Assembly: GCA_003254905.1 (NCBI GenBank)
Contig: QANU01005526.1
Span: forward strand, 189,887-253,886
From: Nissolia schottii
Taxonomy: Eukaryota > Streptophyta > Magnoliopsida > Fabales > Fabaceae
Direction of reading: 5' to 3'
Length of the DNA stretch: 64,000 nucleotides
Positions within the stretch are counted from its first letter, which is position 1; each line of letters opens with the position of its first letter. A model generated the notes under the pieces. The model was not told the DNA's origin and ran no database searches. It was given only the letters and a program-made list of their open reading frames with translations. Shown here one piece after another: positions 1-12,211 of the stretch. The position numbers and the translations under genes are program-made.

Positions 1-84
1 TAAGAAGCACTTCAAATCTTTTTTTTTTTTTTATATGAGCCCAGTTTTAAGGTTTCGTTTTGACTAAGTTGGGTAGACCCGGGT

Positions 85-200
85 CGGATACCTTGCTATA
101 GTGGTGAGTTTTTCAGCGGGAATAAGGTCTCGAATCCGAGACCTACTTAATCGATTCCAAGCTACTTATCACTTAAATTAACCCCATTGATACTTCAAAT
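85..200 (+). repeat. Possible tRNA-derived SINE remnant
   Basis: The stretch has an A-box-like segment (ctatagtggtgag) followed about 40 bases later by a B-box-like segment (ggtctcgaatcc), the order and spacing of an internal Pol III promoter. No poly(A) tail or target duplication could be found, so this is a weak call; it may simply be part of an older LTR element. Confidence 0.25.
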
Positions 201-869
201 CTATTATCTGACTTACTAGTTCCATAATCTACTTAATTCGCTGAGGTACCTACAAAAAATTGTGAATTTTCTTCATTAATCTATTTATTCTAACTGCTTT
301 AGGACTCTGCCACTCACTATTCTTATGAACGGTCTCAATCATGGGATACTCTGTAAATGTAGCCTCCTTTTGTGTTATTGAGTAGATTAACTGAGTAGAC
401 CTTTACTGTGATTTTGTAAGATTGGTTATAAATAATTTATCTGCTCCATAACTTGTAGTAACTTTAACTCTTTGGGAATGAACAAAATCTGACATAGCAA
501 TCTTGTGCGTCAGCCTTACCTACTGTGGATGGAAAATGTCTTTCCTCCTGACACAGCTCTATTGATGTATCATCGACTAATCTAAGTGACAACCCCCAAG
601 TGCAGTGCAAATATGCTTGTTGGGAAATGAAGATATCAGGAACTACCTTTCACAAATATCATAGGTTAACTTTGTATCTCATTGTGATTAATCTTTTCAT
701 TAAACCATTCAAAGTTAAATTCCAATACAAAGTTAAGCATCAATAATAAACCTTGAAATTCAAATACAAGTGCTCTGCTTAAAATATATAAATTTAGTTT
801 TGGTATTTCAAAATTAGTAATTCTATTTTAAATTGTACTATTATTGTCCTTTCATTAAGATTATTGATT

Positions 870-1015
870 CATAGCTCCTTCCCCTGTTTACTCACAAATG
901 TGAGTATATGTTTACTAAAAAAAACAAACTCATTTTACTTTAAGTGAGATTCAAACTCAAGAGTTCTACCATTCAACGTAATGCCTTAACCACTAAACTA
1001 ACATTACTTTTTATA
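870..1015 (-). repeat. Probable tRNA-derived SINE remnant
   Basis: Read on the minus strand there is an A-box-like tagtttagtggttaaggc and then a B-box-like gagtttgaatctc about 35 bases further on. The region after the B box ends in T-rich sequence rather than a clean A tail, and no flanking duplication is visible. A degraded SINE is the simplest reading. Confidence 0.35.
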
Positions 1016-1719
1016 AGATTTTATGCAATCATATTTATTAATATAATTTTATTATTTAACTTTTCTTTTTAAAGAAACCCTAATCTAAAGAGTCTCTAGG
1101 ACTCTCCCACACTAACACTCTCATCTCATCTAAATAATGTGAGAGAGTTTTGCTGACGTTTTTCCTTTTTATTTTTTGTTGGTAAAAAACGACGACTCCT
1201 TACCAAAGAAATTTAGTGGATTCATTGTTGACGGCTCTATGAATCGATAACAGAACAGATCAAAATCGCAGAACAGGTCGAGAAATAAAAAACAAACAAG
1301 CAACAACGAAACAATAAACCAGAGCAAAACGCAGAGAGTGAGAAAACACAGAGAGATGAAAAAGGAGCAGTTATCTCGAAGAAGGCGTGTGGTTCGTTAG
1401 GGTGAGCAGTTTGCTGACTCAGCCAAGGGTTTTAATAAAATAGGGTGGATGTGCAGTAGGTGTTCAAGCATTAGGTGCACAAGAATAATTATCCTTTATT
1501 TATTAGTTGTAAGGTAGAAAATCCACTATCAGTAAGTATGACTGATGTTAACCTTTATGGATTTTGGAATAAAGAACATGTTTTATGTTTTGAATTAATG
1601 TATTATAGTTATGATAATTAAAAATAATATTTAATTTTATTTATGTATTAATTAATTATTTGTTATATTCTTCTATCATTTTATTTTTTGTACTTTTTTA
1701 TTTTTTTAATTTGTAGAGT

Positions 1720-1950
1720 TTTTCGACGAATATATTTGTCAATAATCATTCTGAAAAATGACATTCCTAAAACATGTTACCAACGGATATATCAGACGCT
1801 AATTATCGAAGAATAATGAATCCGCCAATAATTAGTTACCAACCGAAAGATAGTATCCGACACAAAATTTGCCGAAACCTTATTAATCTATCGATAATTC
1901 ATATAAATCTGCCGAAATATCCACCAATATTCATTGTTTTTCTTGTAGTG
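1720..1950. mobile_element. CACTA (En/Spm) transposon terminus, one end
   Basis: The segment ends at 1950 with ttttcttgtagtg, which on the minus strand reads CACTACAAGAAAA, the typical plant CACTA terminal inverted repeat. Just inside it are several short CCGA-type words (accgaaag, tccgacac, gccgaaac, gccgaaat), which look like subterminal transposase-binding repeats. The opposite terminus was not found upstream, so this is a truncated element or a solo end. The 3-base target duplication therefore cannot be tested. Confidence 0.5.
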
Positions 1951-2124
1951 GAAGATTATTTATCACAAATTAAATTAATGTATATAACATTATAATATTT
2001 TAAAATATCATAAATTACTTATATTCAAATTTTGATAACTATTAACTAGTTTTTTATGAGAATTATGGAATAATTTTATTTTGTAAGTAATATTTATATA
2101 TATTTATTAAATTTATATATAAAG

Positions 2125-2295
2125 GAATAGATCTTTTTCATTGGATTTTTTCATATAGAGTCACGTATAGTTTTTCGCCATTAATTGACAGGATAGAATT
2201 CATATATACATAAGCAACAAAAAAAATTAATGATAATAAATCACACATAATTTCACATATAAAAAATTTAATTGAGAAGATCTATTCCTTATATA
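2125..2295. mobile_element. MITE with near-perfect 15-bp terminal inverted repeats (copy 1)
   Basis: The element opens with aaggaatagatctt and closes with aagatctattcctt, an inverted repeat that continues imperfectly for about 30 bp. Both flanks carry atatata, so a target duplication is possible, but the AT-rich context makes its length ambiguous. The interior shares cattaattga...taatgataa...atcacac blocks with the copy in the phospholipase intron (8012-8172). No coding capacity. Confidence 0.55.
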
Positions 2296-3045
2296 TAATT
2301 TAAATTAACTTTATATATAATTTAAATATTATTTAACCACTACAAATTAATCATCATTAGTAGAGATTTTCCATGTGAAACTCTGCCTAGTTATATGGAT
2401 AGAGCTTTTAGTCATTTGGTGAAGGCAGCAAAAGAAATTTAATATTAATATAGAAATGGTGCTAACATTCATCAAAGGAATAAGGATTAATATTAACCAT
2501 TTTATTCTTCCTAGCTCCCTTCATAGCCACTTCGAATATGTTAAGTATTGACCAAATTGATTAAATTGTAATTACTAAGTATACAAGTGAAAATAAAATG
2601 TTAATTTTTTTTTCTTTAACATTTGTATATTATTATTTTTTATTTTCTTTAAAATGTGTTCTTGAATTAGTGGGTTTTTTTTGGATGTAGTAGTGAGACG
2701 AGATAGATAGAGTAAAAAGTTGATGAAAACAAAATTGTAATTTAAATTAATGAGCGTAAAAAAGGAAATAAAAAAGGTGTACACCACATGAGTAGTTATT
2801 TGCGGGATAATGACAGAAGTATGGTTTTAGGGGAAGAAAAATCTGAAAATATGGGTCAAAACAGAAAATTACGAATGTGTGGGGCGAAAGTCTGAATTCA
2901 CCACTGTCAGGGGCAAATTTAGAAATTTGGAAAATTAAAAAAAGAAAAAGAAAAAGAAGAGACGTGCTGGCGGGTGCAGGGACAGGCGGGTCTGCGGGCA
3001 TGGGAAACTAAAAAAAGGTAGGTCTAAATTAAGAATAACCCCTGG
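2296..3045. other. Intergenic DNA, no gene
   Basis: AT-rich sequence with no recognisable coding or RNA gene. From about 2870 the first words of the GCCA/TGGC motif found in the adjacent array begin to appear. Confidence 0.5.
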
Positions 3046-3345
3046 CGAATTCAGGGTGGCAAATTCAGAGTGGCGGGACAGGGTCTGAATTCGCCATATG
3101 ACGTGGCAAATTCAGACCCTGAATTCGCCACACAGTATGGAGAATTCAGGTCTGAATTTGCCACGTCATATGGCAAATTCAGACATTGTCAGTAAAAAAA
3201 AATAAAATGTACCGAGTTCTGAATTTGCCACATCCTGTGGCAAATTTAGAACCTGAATTTGCCACAGGGGATGGCAAATTCAAAACCCGTTATTAAAAAA
3301 AAAATCACACTTCTGAATTTGCCAAAAAGGGTGGCGAATTCAGAA
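3046..3345. repeat. Array of alternating tgaatttgcca / tggcaaattca motifs
   Basis: An 11-base word (tgaatt[c/t]gcca) and its reverse complement alternate through 300 bp, about ten or more times, making many small palindromes of the form GCCA-N(6-14)-TGGC. Local poly(A) stretches separate the units. This is direct observation. The arrangement resembles subterminal repeats of a DNA transposon; no termini or target duplication were found. Confidence 0.7.
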
Positions 3346-4070
3346 TCGAAAATCATATTTTCGTAAATTTTTTCCCTCCCCCACATGTCTGGATTTATTT
3401 TGTTTTGGGACCATACAAAGGTAAAAAATCCGTTATTTGTTAAGGAATTTTCTTTGTTGTATAGATTAATTATCTTATTTATTAAATAAAAAAATCATCA
3501 TTTTCAATAAATTTCAATCACTTCTTGAATTAATTTAATCTAATTTTTAAAAATATTTCAAACATAAAATTTAAATTATAGATCAAATTAAATTAATTCA
3601 AGCAAAATCATTTTCCATTTCTTTACACTTTACACAAAGTAACTGATTTAAGAATAGACAAAGCAATAACTTTCTTCAAAACTACGAAAAATATTACAAG
3701 ATAACACTAGACGTTATACATACTGTTCTGCTGCAGAGATCACAATTCCGAGGCATTACAATATATTTACAGAATCATCATTTTTGCTTTTTCGTCTCAC
3801 GTGGATAACCACGTGGTATAAATTTAAGAGAAATTACCTAAAATAAAATTCTCGGTAAAACTATTTTCAATTTAAGAACAATCAAACCACAAAAGTGATT
3901 AGTCAAGCCAATAACTGATTATTCATATTGAAAATCATTTAATCAGTTAACTGGTTAATGTTCTTAAATGGAAAATAACATTTTTTCCAAGAACCCATTT
4001 TTCCTTTCTTAAATTTAATATAGAGAATGCTAAACATTTAATACATTTACATCTAGTTCTGTGAAAAAGA
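3346..4070. other. Downstream flank of the phospholipase gene
   Basis: AT-rich sequence between the motif array and the phospholipase stop codon. It should contain the 3'UTR and polyadenylation region of the minus-strand gene in its right part. No other gene is visible. Confidence 0.5.
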
Positions 4071-4071
4071 A

Positions 4072-7000
4072 TTAGCAAGATTCCACATGACCTTGGTGAC
4101 CTTCCACGGGAACTCTGCTGGTAAGAGAAGGCCTCATAGTGACAATGGCTGATTCATTGGCTCCAGCTTTAAGTGCAGCCTTCCCAGCTTCCAGGAACCT
4201 CTTCACTGCATCTTCTGCATACCTGTTTGCTTCTCCCACTGTCATGTTCTTCCCAATGTTTGGATAAGAGTTGAGTACATAGTCACCATTGAGCTGAGAT
4301 GCAAGTTGGATCAGTTCCTCCTGGAACTCTGAGAGACTCGTATCTTCTCTTGCTCCAAACGGCCTCAGATTACTGCTCACATCAGGAAGTGTTTCTGTAA
4401 AAGACAATAGAAGTACAGAATACTGTTAAAACCTGAATGCTAAGATTCTTAGGTTTGTGAGGAGGATATAGCATTTTTCCAAGAACATATATCACCAGTA
4501 TCAAACAAACTCTACAAAGAAAATGACAGACAAGGTTTGTTTTTAATTCTATATTTTGGAGCTTTTATGGTAGCATTTAGTTTCTATCTTGGGACAGAAA
4601 GAACGGGGACAATAAAATAGTAGAGACATGTTTTTCCTGTCCCTACTTCTTGAAAATAAAGAAATTAACTTAAAAAAACTGTCCAAAACATCTTTTGTAT
4701 CCCTCTTTTTAGAGCTACAAAAATTAATTTAAAAATTGTCCCAAGACAAGGACAATTAAGTTTTTTTTTGTCTCCCTCCCTATTCCATACATAATTTTGT
4801 CACCAATGTTTCTATCTCCTCTCTCTTTGTAGGAAAGCCAAAACGCTACCTATATGTACAATAGTACAAGTTCACCAATGGCATTTCAATATAATTCCAA
4901 ACCCACCTTTAAGATAGGGACAGAAGTGGAAACTTACTCATTTTCTAAAACAGTAAGTAGAAGATACACAGGAAATTTCTAAGACTGCATTTTGGCATGG
5001 TTACCATTGCCTCGTACAGTAGATTTGAGTCTGTCTACATAAGGTTTGTTGCCAAGGATGACAATATAATTGCGGTGTATTGGCCACACTCAATACATAA
5101 CCCAATTGCCTCACTTAAGATATTCAGCATATTAACACAGTATGCACAAGGATCTTGAGCTCATCGTAAGAGGGCAAAAAAATAAAGCAAATCAATATTT
5201 TATATTTCTACACATGAATCTAAAGTTTATTTTTATGGTGAAACAAATTATGACATCTAATTATGTCTGGAGAGGGGAAAAGGTTGCTTTAATTAGTGGT
5301 CCAGACTAGAATTACAGATAAACTACTCGCACTATTTTTTTTTCTTTTTTTCTGGTGCATATAAAGCATTAATTTTACTACCAGTATGATGTGCCAAGAT
5401 TGCTATGTCAGATCCTAAACCCAAAACCATGGCGACCATAGAGGTAGAGACAAACCTGGACAATCATCACGAGGAGTATCTCGAATGTAGAAGTATTTTT
5501 CAAAGGTACCAGCCCATGCATCTCTTTTTGTCAAGAAATTAGAGTTTAAGTTGAAAAGCTTCTTTACTGTGGCAGGAATAGATGAATGTTCATATTGAGA
5601 CTTTGGTGTTGGCCCATCAGGTTCATGAATCACTGCCAAAAACATTAAGTGTCAACTTAGGCTGAAAAAGGTTCCCTCCAAAGGAGGTTAAACATGTAAC
5701 AAAATAATTAAAACTTGGTAATAAGGCACAGCTTATGACTATCCAAGAACAGTTACTGCTCTGGGAAACAGTTCAACCTTGTTTGGCTAGTTCCAACAGA
5801 TTGAGAATGAAAATCACTTGTAGGTTGTCTGAATAATGTACAAAAGCAACAACAAGAACAACATAGAGAATACTAAAACTGATGAACCACCATTTTAGAA
5901 ATGCAGTGACCACTTTTTTAAAAGGGACAAACTAATCAGCACTATTTTTTGTCTCACATTCTCTGTGATCATCGCCCAAAAAATAGTTCTTTACTGATAA
6001 AGAGGACATCTCATCCCTTTTGCACTATACATTCATAAAGAGATGTGCAGCTTCTCATTCAGATCAAATATTACAAATTCATGGGGTCTAAATAACAATA
6101 CAAAGGGTGAAAGCATTGGAAAGTATTGAATTGAAGAATTTTTTTGTGGGAGGAAAACAGTCAAAAAGACCCAAAGAAGTTAACTTCAAATATTTGCCTG
6201 TTATATATTTTGACACGTAGCAGTGAAGAAGCACCATTTTTCATCCTTATCACATATATTCAATAATAAATGTCAAGTAACAATGTAACATACAGTACAC
6301 AAAGAAGACCAAAATTAGTTTATTATGGCTCACATAAACCCACAGGCACAGATCAAATGATTAGTGAGAACTACAGTATACACAAAAACCAAAATTAGTT
6401 TTCAGTATACTACGTAAGTACGTAAGGTATATGAAATCCCATCAAGTTCAAAGTGACGAGATTCATAACAGTAGATACACATATAACCTCTACATCCACC
6501 AACAAACCATATTGAATACCCAAATTGACTTCAACTTCAACAAAACCGTACAATGTCCCATAGAAGTAATCAAATAGTTATGCCTACAAACTACCATCAT
6601 CAACCAGACAAAATAAAACATCTGTACAGCTTCACGCAAAAGTATACTTCAAACAAGTCTATAGGTAATTAGGTACATACACAAACCACCACCAGTCAAA
6701 TAGTTATGTCTACAACTACCACCACCAACCACATAAACCTAAACATTTGTACAGCTTCAGGTAAAAGAATACTTCAACCAATTCTAAAGGTACATACAAC
6801 TACCCCAATCTGCATCAAAATTTTCAACACTAACAATCAAAAAAACACATTGCAATAAGCCAAAATATCTTGACTTAAACCCAACAAAGCCAAAAAAATT
6901 TCAACCAACTCCAATCCAGAGATATAAAGCCTACTCATTCATCCAAAAGTGTCATATAATTCTAGGATATCATTTTTGGCACAAATTTCTAGCTTTCAAG

Positions 7001-9917
7001 ATTTTTTAATAACTTTTTCCAAAATCAGCAAAACTAACATAACAGCACCCATAAATGATAAACAACAAAAAATCCAAACTTTACAGCACTAACCTGTACC
7101 CTTCTCAATCCAAGGGGAGATTAAGAATGTGGGGACTCTTACACCCAACCTATCAAACCGGAAGTAATAAGGGTCAGGCCCAATGATCCCATCAGGGTTC
7201 GGCACACCCTCCACAGGAGTAGGCACATGGTCATAGAATCCTCCATGCTCGTCATAGGTGATCAGCACCGCCATCTCCTTCCACTGAGGGCTCTTCCTCA
7301 GGATCTCATACACCTCCTTCACAAACCTCTGCCCCTCCGCCACGTCATGTGAAGGGTGGTCATCATTGGCTGGAGATATCTTCACATCGAAGTACCTCTG
7401 CTCCACCACCACATAATTTGGAAGCTTTCCCCTCCTAGCATGTGACCTGCACCACGTTTGGCAACATATTATTTTTAGAGAAATAACCAATTGTTTTCAA
7501 AATTGCAGAAATTTTTAGCAACAGAACATTTTAGAAAAATAATTAATTTTATCAACTATTTGTATAAATTTGTTTGGAGTTTAAATAGTTTGTTTATAAT
7601 TTAAAAAATAAACAAACATTTTTAGTTTAGAAAATTAAGCAATATTATTCCCCTCAAAAATCGTATCTAAAAGCTTTTACACAACAAATTATTTCACCCT
7701 ACTTAATTAATGGAAAGTAAAAGCTATCAAATGCTAGTAGTTTTCTTTTTCTTGGTATGTTTTCATATTTTTGGGTAACTAAGGGCTAGTAGTTTTCAAT
7801 TCCTTTACTTTTCTTTCCTTCTAAAGTAAGTAAAATGAGGTACTATGAAATAGATTTAAAGCAATAACTTAAAAATGTTAACATTATCATTGCACTCAGT
7901 GTTAAATGATTGATAAATTTACAAAGATTTATTTTGAGAATAATTTGGATATATAGTAGGTATAAAATACTTTGTATTGTCCCTTAATTTGATATCTATT
8001 ATCTATATTTATTGTCAATTAAATTTTTTGTCGTGTTGTCAAGTGCGATCTTTCGTCATTAATTGATGGGGTGAACCCCATACATGACGTAAGTAATAAG
8101 AGAGATTAATGGTAAGATCACACTTGACAATAAATGATAAGAAATATAATTGAGAGGATTCATTCCCATTTTGGGGTTTTTACCATGCTTTGCTATGGCA
8201 GGTATTTTTCTGTCCCACCAAATTTCACTAAAAAATATATCCTACCCTTTAAAATTCCACACAAAAATAATTTTCTTCCATTATCAAACAAAACATTGGG
8301 CATTTGACATTTAAAATCAATATTTAAAATTTAAATAAATTAAACTATCCTCTATATATAAGGAAAATAATAACAACTAATCATAACTTATCATCTAGAG
8401 TTTGTATTGCCATTTCTTATTTTGTAAGTAACTTCTAAATTCAACTAATTTTAACTAATAATTTCACTTTTATATCTATTTTTAGGTTTTTCAATAATTC
8501 CGATAATAACATGTAGTTTAATCAAATACGTATAAGTATGCATCATGCAACGCAGGGGACACTTACTAGCATATATAATTTTCAAGATAGCTATTGCAAA
8601 AATCAAACATCTGCAACTGTGGCATGACAATATATGATAAGATGACTCTAAAAATCTTTTGCACACCCACCATATATCAAAATGGCATTCTTATTTTATT
8701 CAAGAGATTAATATTCATACATTAATGCCATAAAATATTACATTTAAAATCAAAGAGATTTGCGTGACATCAATAGAAATTAAATCTATGTAATTATCCA
8801 TTATGACATGGGAATTCTCTTTAGTCTATGAAATTCTATTCCAATCCATAACATTTCATTCAGTATATTTCATCTAGTTCATGGTAAAACAATCAAATCA
8901 AACATAACCTCATGTACACAATATTTTTTTTTTTTTCATGTGAAAAAAATATAACTTTTTGACAGCAGATTACTCTTAGAGAATGCGTTTTTTATTTTTA
9001 TTTTTAATAAATAAATAAACTGTCAGAACACTTTCTTTCATATTTCGTTTTCTTTTCTTCCAAAAATAAACTAATCAACAAATTTTACCTCATTAATGAT
9101 TAAACCCTAATCCAATCCACACAAAAAAAAACCCTCAAAACCCTCACCTGAACTTCAATCCGTAGCTGTGGAACTTCACAACGTTCTTGATCTTCCTTAG
9201 CGTCTTGAAGAACATCGTCGCCGGAATATTCTGGTAATATATCCCGAACGTGAGCTCGTCATCGTTCAGCGAATCGAAGATCGCCCTCTGCGGGAACCCC
9301 TGGATCAAATCCTTCCTCACGTTGCTCATGGCACCGTGCGAAGTCGCTGAGTGCACGTAGAACCGGTTCGGCTGAGTCGACGCGGGCACCGACGCAAACC
9401 ACCTATCGAAAACCCCAAACTCGTTCGCCAACTCGGTGTAAACCGGTAACCGTTCCGGTTTGAAACCGCTCATAACGGTTCGGGACATTCCGGTAACCGC
9501 TTTTTCGGCCTCTTGTGCGAACCCGTTCATAGGGGCCGGGTTTTTGGAGCTGTCGTTGGACCCGAAAATCTGTTCCCGGATGGCTTGGAAGGAGTGGCCG
9601 GGGTCCGAGTCGACGAAGATGGCGTCGTCGGAGACGCGAATTTCCGGCGAGGTTGGGTCGGAGGCGGAGAGGCGGTTGGATTCGGAGCCGGTGAGGCCGT
9701 CGATGTCGGGTCGGGTCGACTTGAGCCAGCCGAGGATGTGGTCGAAAGAGCGGTTCTCCATGACGATGACGACAAAGGTTTTGATTGGGCCGTTGATTTT
9801 GTGGTGTTTTTTGCGGCGGAGATTGGGGGCACCGTCGGCGGCGGCGCCAGAGGAAGAAGGCGAGAAGAGGAGGAAGAGAAGGAGGAGAGAGGGGAAGGGA
9901 GATCGCCGGAGAGTCAT
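4072..9917 (-). CDS. NPC1: Non-specific phospholipase C (NPC1/NPC2 clade), 4 exons
   Basis: Hydrolyses phosphatidylcholine and related phospholipids to diacylglycerol, by analogy with plant NPC enzymes. Coding exons on the minus strand are 9148-9917, 7094-7446, 5456-5632 and 4072-4394. All borders are GT-AG, and the sum is 1623 nt (540 aa plus stop), close to Arabidopsis NPC1 (~533 aa). Residues 1-27 form a hydrophobic signal peptide. The phosphoesterase-family motif ENRSFDH is at 54-60. Other conserved blocks are [34 protein letters not shown] and SPWIEKGT. The C-terminal part ([21 protein letters not shown]) also fits the clade. The start at 9917 was chosen because a TATA box lies about 90 bp upstream; an in-frame ATG further out precedes that box. 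NPC1 rather than NPC2 is inferred from remembered sequence and is less sure than the family. Confidence 0.93.
6571..6795. repeat. Imperfect tandem duplication in phospholipase intron 2
   Basis: Two adjacent units of about 126 bp starting at 6571 and 6697 share caaatagttatg, ctacaa.ctacca, tgtacagcttca and tacttcaa in the same order. The repeat lies wholly inside intron 2 of the phospholipase gene and has no coding potential. Confidence 0.65.
8012..8172. mobile_element. MITE in phospholipase intron 1 (copy 2 of the 2125-2295 family)
   Basis: Long imperfect terminal inverted repeats: the left arm reads ...caagtgcgatctttc and the right arm ...gatcacacttgacaat, with outer caattaaatt / aatataattg. 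The interior shares the cattaattga, catacatgacgtaagtaa and gattaatggtaagatcacac blocks with copy 1 near 2.2 kb. It is non-coding and sits in the first intron, away from splice sites. Confidence 0.5.
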
Positions 9918-10006
9918 CTCCGGTGACCGGTGAAGGGGCAAAATTGGGAAATTGAGACGTGGTGGTTGCGTTTCTGTGTTATCGCTAAGTTTGGTGTTTT
10001 GAGTGG

Positions 10007-10013
10007 ATATATA
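10007..10013 (-). promoter_or_regulatory. TATA box of the phospholipase gene
   Basis: The minus strand reads ccattatatatccac here. It lies about 90 bp upstream of the chosen start codon at 9917, which leaves room for a transcription start near 9975 and a leader of about 60 nt. Confidence 0.55.
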
Positions 10014-10019
10014 ATGGAG

Positions 10020-10680
10020 AGCCCAAAAACAATACGGTATAATGCTTTCAAAACAAGGGTCTTTGATTTTTATTTTATTTTTTTCCTTGTTTTGATTTTG
10101 TTTCGCCTTCATAGGAACAATAATCTATTTTATGTACATGTAACAACGTATCTACACCTTATCGCTCTTACTCATCACTCTCTATGTAAAAAGTGAATTT
10201 TATGATGTGGTGTGAGAGAATAACAAGGTATATACATATTTTGATATATCTAAATAACATTTATCATACACAAAAGACTCAAATTTTATGTGAAAATTTA
10301 ATAAAGGTCATATTAACTTTAGAGTTAAATTTCTATATATAAAGTTTATTTACACTGACAACTAATCAAACATGATCACGTTAGTATAGATGATTGACTT
10401 TATCTCTCAACTCTTTAAAAGTCATACATATCAAAATATTTAATTGGCTGACAGTGAAAATTTTTTTTATATCGTCGATAGATAGAAATTAAATTCTAAA
10501 TTACTTATACCTATTTATTTAATTTAGTGTTAGGGTCATTTGCCACGTTGTATTATGTCCGACTAGATGAGTTTATCAAGTCTACTATTGTTTTATCCAA
10601 TGTTTAGCACACACATCAGATTAGATAAGCTAATCAATTAAAAGACATTTTATCCATCATTTTGATGAATAAAAAATTAT
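10020..10680. other. Upstream region of the phospholipase gene
   Basis: AT-rich flank with no coding region. It should hold distal promoter elements of the phospholipase gene; none can be named with confidence. Confidence 0.5.
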
Positions 10681-10681
10681 A

Positions 10682-10760
10682 GAATAATAATAATAATAAT
10701 AATAATACCATTAATAATAATATTATTAATAATAATAATAGAAATAATAATAATAATAAT
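10682..10760. repeat. (TAA)n / (AAT)n microsatellite
   Basis: Runs of the trinucleotide aat/taa with a few interruptions (accatt, tattatt, gaa). It abuts the Helitron-like element at 10762, whose right-hand neighbour also ends in aat repeats, as expected for insertion at an AT dinucleotide. Confidence 0.85.
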
Positions 10761-10761
10761 A

Positions 10762-11034
10762 TCTATACACTATTATAAAGGGGATATAAGAAAATAAATA
10801 CCTTTGGTGCACAACTTTATATATCAATTTTACCCTTATATATAATTAATTTTAAATCATTTTCTTAGATTAAAAAGTGAACTCTATTGACACTGCTCCA
10901 CTATTCACCTTAGTTTCCTACTTATATGTGAATTTTCCACTACAAGTGAGTTTGTTTAATTTGCATTTGTCAAAGAGTTTGCATATCTAAAACAGTTGTT
11001 TGACAAGTACGAAGTATCTGTCAAGCCATACTAG
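10762..11034 (+). mobile_element. Small non-autonomous Helitron-like element H1
   Basis: Starts with TCTATACACTATTATAAAG and ends with CTAG; the flanking bases are A (10761) and T (11035), the Helitron insertion pattern. Eleven to thirty bases before the end is a stem formed by ttgacaagtac and gtatctgtcaa (11000-11024), the expected 3' hairpin. No coding capacity. It shares its start (ataaaggggat) with H2 and longer blocks with H3. Confidence 0.55.
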
Positions 11035-11064
11035 TTGATAATAATATTAGTAATAAAATATTAA

Positions 11065-11326
11065 TCAATTATATTTAATAAAGGGGATTGAAGTGAATAA
11101 CTGTTTTGGTATCCAAATTATGTTATACAAAAAATACACAAATAGTTTTGCCTCTCCATTTACCTATGATACAAGTGTAGAGTGGTTTTATAACTGCTCT
11201 CTTTCCAAAATATAAATTGAAAGAGATATATGAGAGAGAAAAAAAAAATATAATGTTCCTCTTGTTTCAAACAAATTTAAGTCCAATACAAAGATTGGCA
11301 AGCACAAAGTGCCAGCACACCGCTAG
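11065..11326 (+). mobile_element. Small non-autonomous Helitron-like element H2
   Basis: Begins TCAATTATATTTAATAAAGGGG and ends CTAG at 11326, between A (11064) and T (11327). A tggca...tgcca hairpin (about 11296-11315) precedes the terminus. It lies 30 bp after H1 in the same orientation and has almost the same length (262 versus 273 bp). It is followed by another aat microsatellite. Confidence 0.45.
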
Positions 11327-11780
11327 TATTAATAAAATAATAATAATAATAATAATAATATAATAATATTATTAAAGTAAAAGAAATCCACTTATCTTAT
11401 TAGCCTTTATCATACAGCATTCCAAACAATATATTAAAATTTAATCAAGTTTTATCCTATCTATTTTTATTTTATCAATCCTTATCTTATCTACCATTAT
11501 TCTATCCAACGTGTCAAACAGGCTCTTATGCCTTGTCTAGTCCACTTTTTCGATAAATTGAAAAACAAATAATTGTGTCCATATACATTTGTTTTTCAAT
11601 GTAATTAAAAAATGAAAGTGACAAATAAAATGAATTAGAGAAAGTATATTTTAAAAAGTTCAATTTCGTCCTCTAACTTTAAAATTTCAACATACTTATT
11701 CCTTTGTTAGTCCACACTTCTTACAGGTATTCAATGTCAACAACACGGTTAACAAAGTTTAAAATTTCCAAATTATCCCA
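11327..11780. other. Intergenic, aat microsatellite then AT-rich DNA
   Basis: An aat/taa microsatellite occupies roughly 11331-11370. The rest is AT-rich with no gene. Confidence 0.5.
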
Positions 11781-11782
11781 AA

Positions 11783-11955
11783 AGGACTCATATTCCAAAT
11801 AGACATAGGTTCGATTCATGTTGCCAATATAAGAGTCACTTTGATGGGTGATTTATAAGTACCCTTGTAAGCACTCAAAGAGTATGGAGACATGCTTTGG
11901 TCCTAGTGGGATGACTGGTGACGAACACACTTAAACTTTTGTAAACAAAAAAAAA
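11783..11955 (+). repeat. Possible SINE with A tail
   Basis: A B-box-like aggttcgattcat lies near 11808 and the unit ends in a run of about ten As (11946-11955). Flanks carry caaattatccc on the left and taaattaaccc on the right, an imperfect candidate target duplication. The A box is poorly preserved, so the call is tentative. Confidence 0.35.
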
Positions 11956-12211
11956 ATCTAAATTAACCCTATTTTAATTTCAAATTTTCTTTGATACCCT
12001 TAGCTCTTCCACCATCCTACGACGTCCACTACCACCATCAATCACCACCGTTATGGACCCCCTACTCCCCTAACCTACAGCTTGTCACAGCCCCACTGCC
12101 TGCGTCATAATCTTCTCTTCTTGCACAAGGCGAGAACCATGGGTGCATACCTGTAACCCACAAGCTTCATAAACACCACGCAACAGCATTGGCGGCAACA
12201 AGACTTGGAAC

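Larger units (their letters stand above)
1..1715. other. Intergenic AT-rich DNA with two tRNA-like repeat remnants
   Basis: No coding region can be supported here. Two short stretches look like tRNA-derived repeat relics and are listed separately (85-200 and 870-1015). Around 1090-1440 the sequence is less AT-rich and purine-rich, with no long open frame and no recognisable splice-bounded exon. Confidence 0.6.

Noticed and set aside
8349..8569. Possible Helitron in phospholipase intron 1 ending in acttactag
   Set aside because: The terminus is followed by C instead of T and the hairpin is weak, so the ends are not convincing.
9460..9933. Long plus-strand open frames opposite the first phospholipase exon
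   Set aside because: They are antisense shadows of the GC-rich exon 1 and have no family similarity.
9918..10112. N-terminal extension of the phospholipase to an upstream ATG
   Set aside because: The extension runs through the TATA box and would bury the signal peptide; the ATG at 9917 gives the usual family N-terminus.
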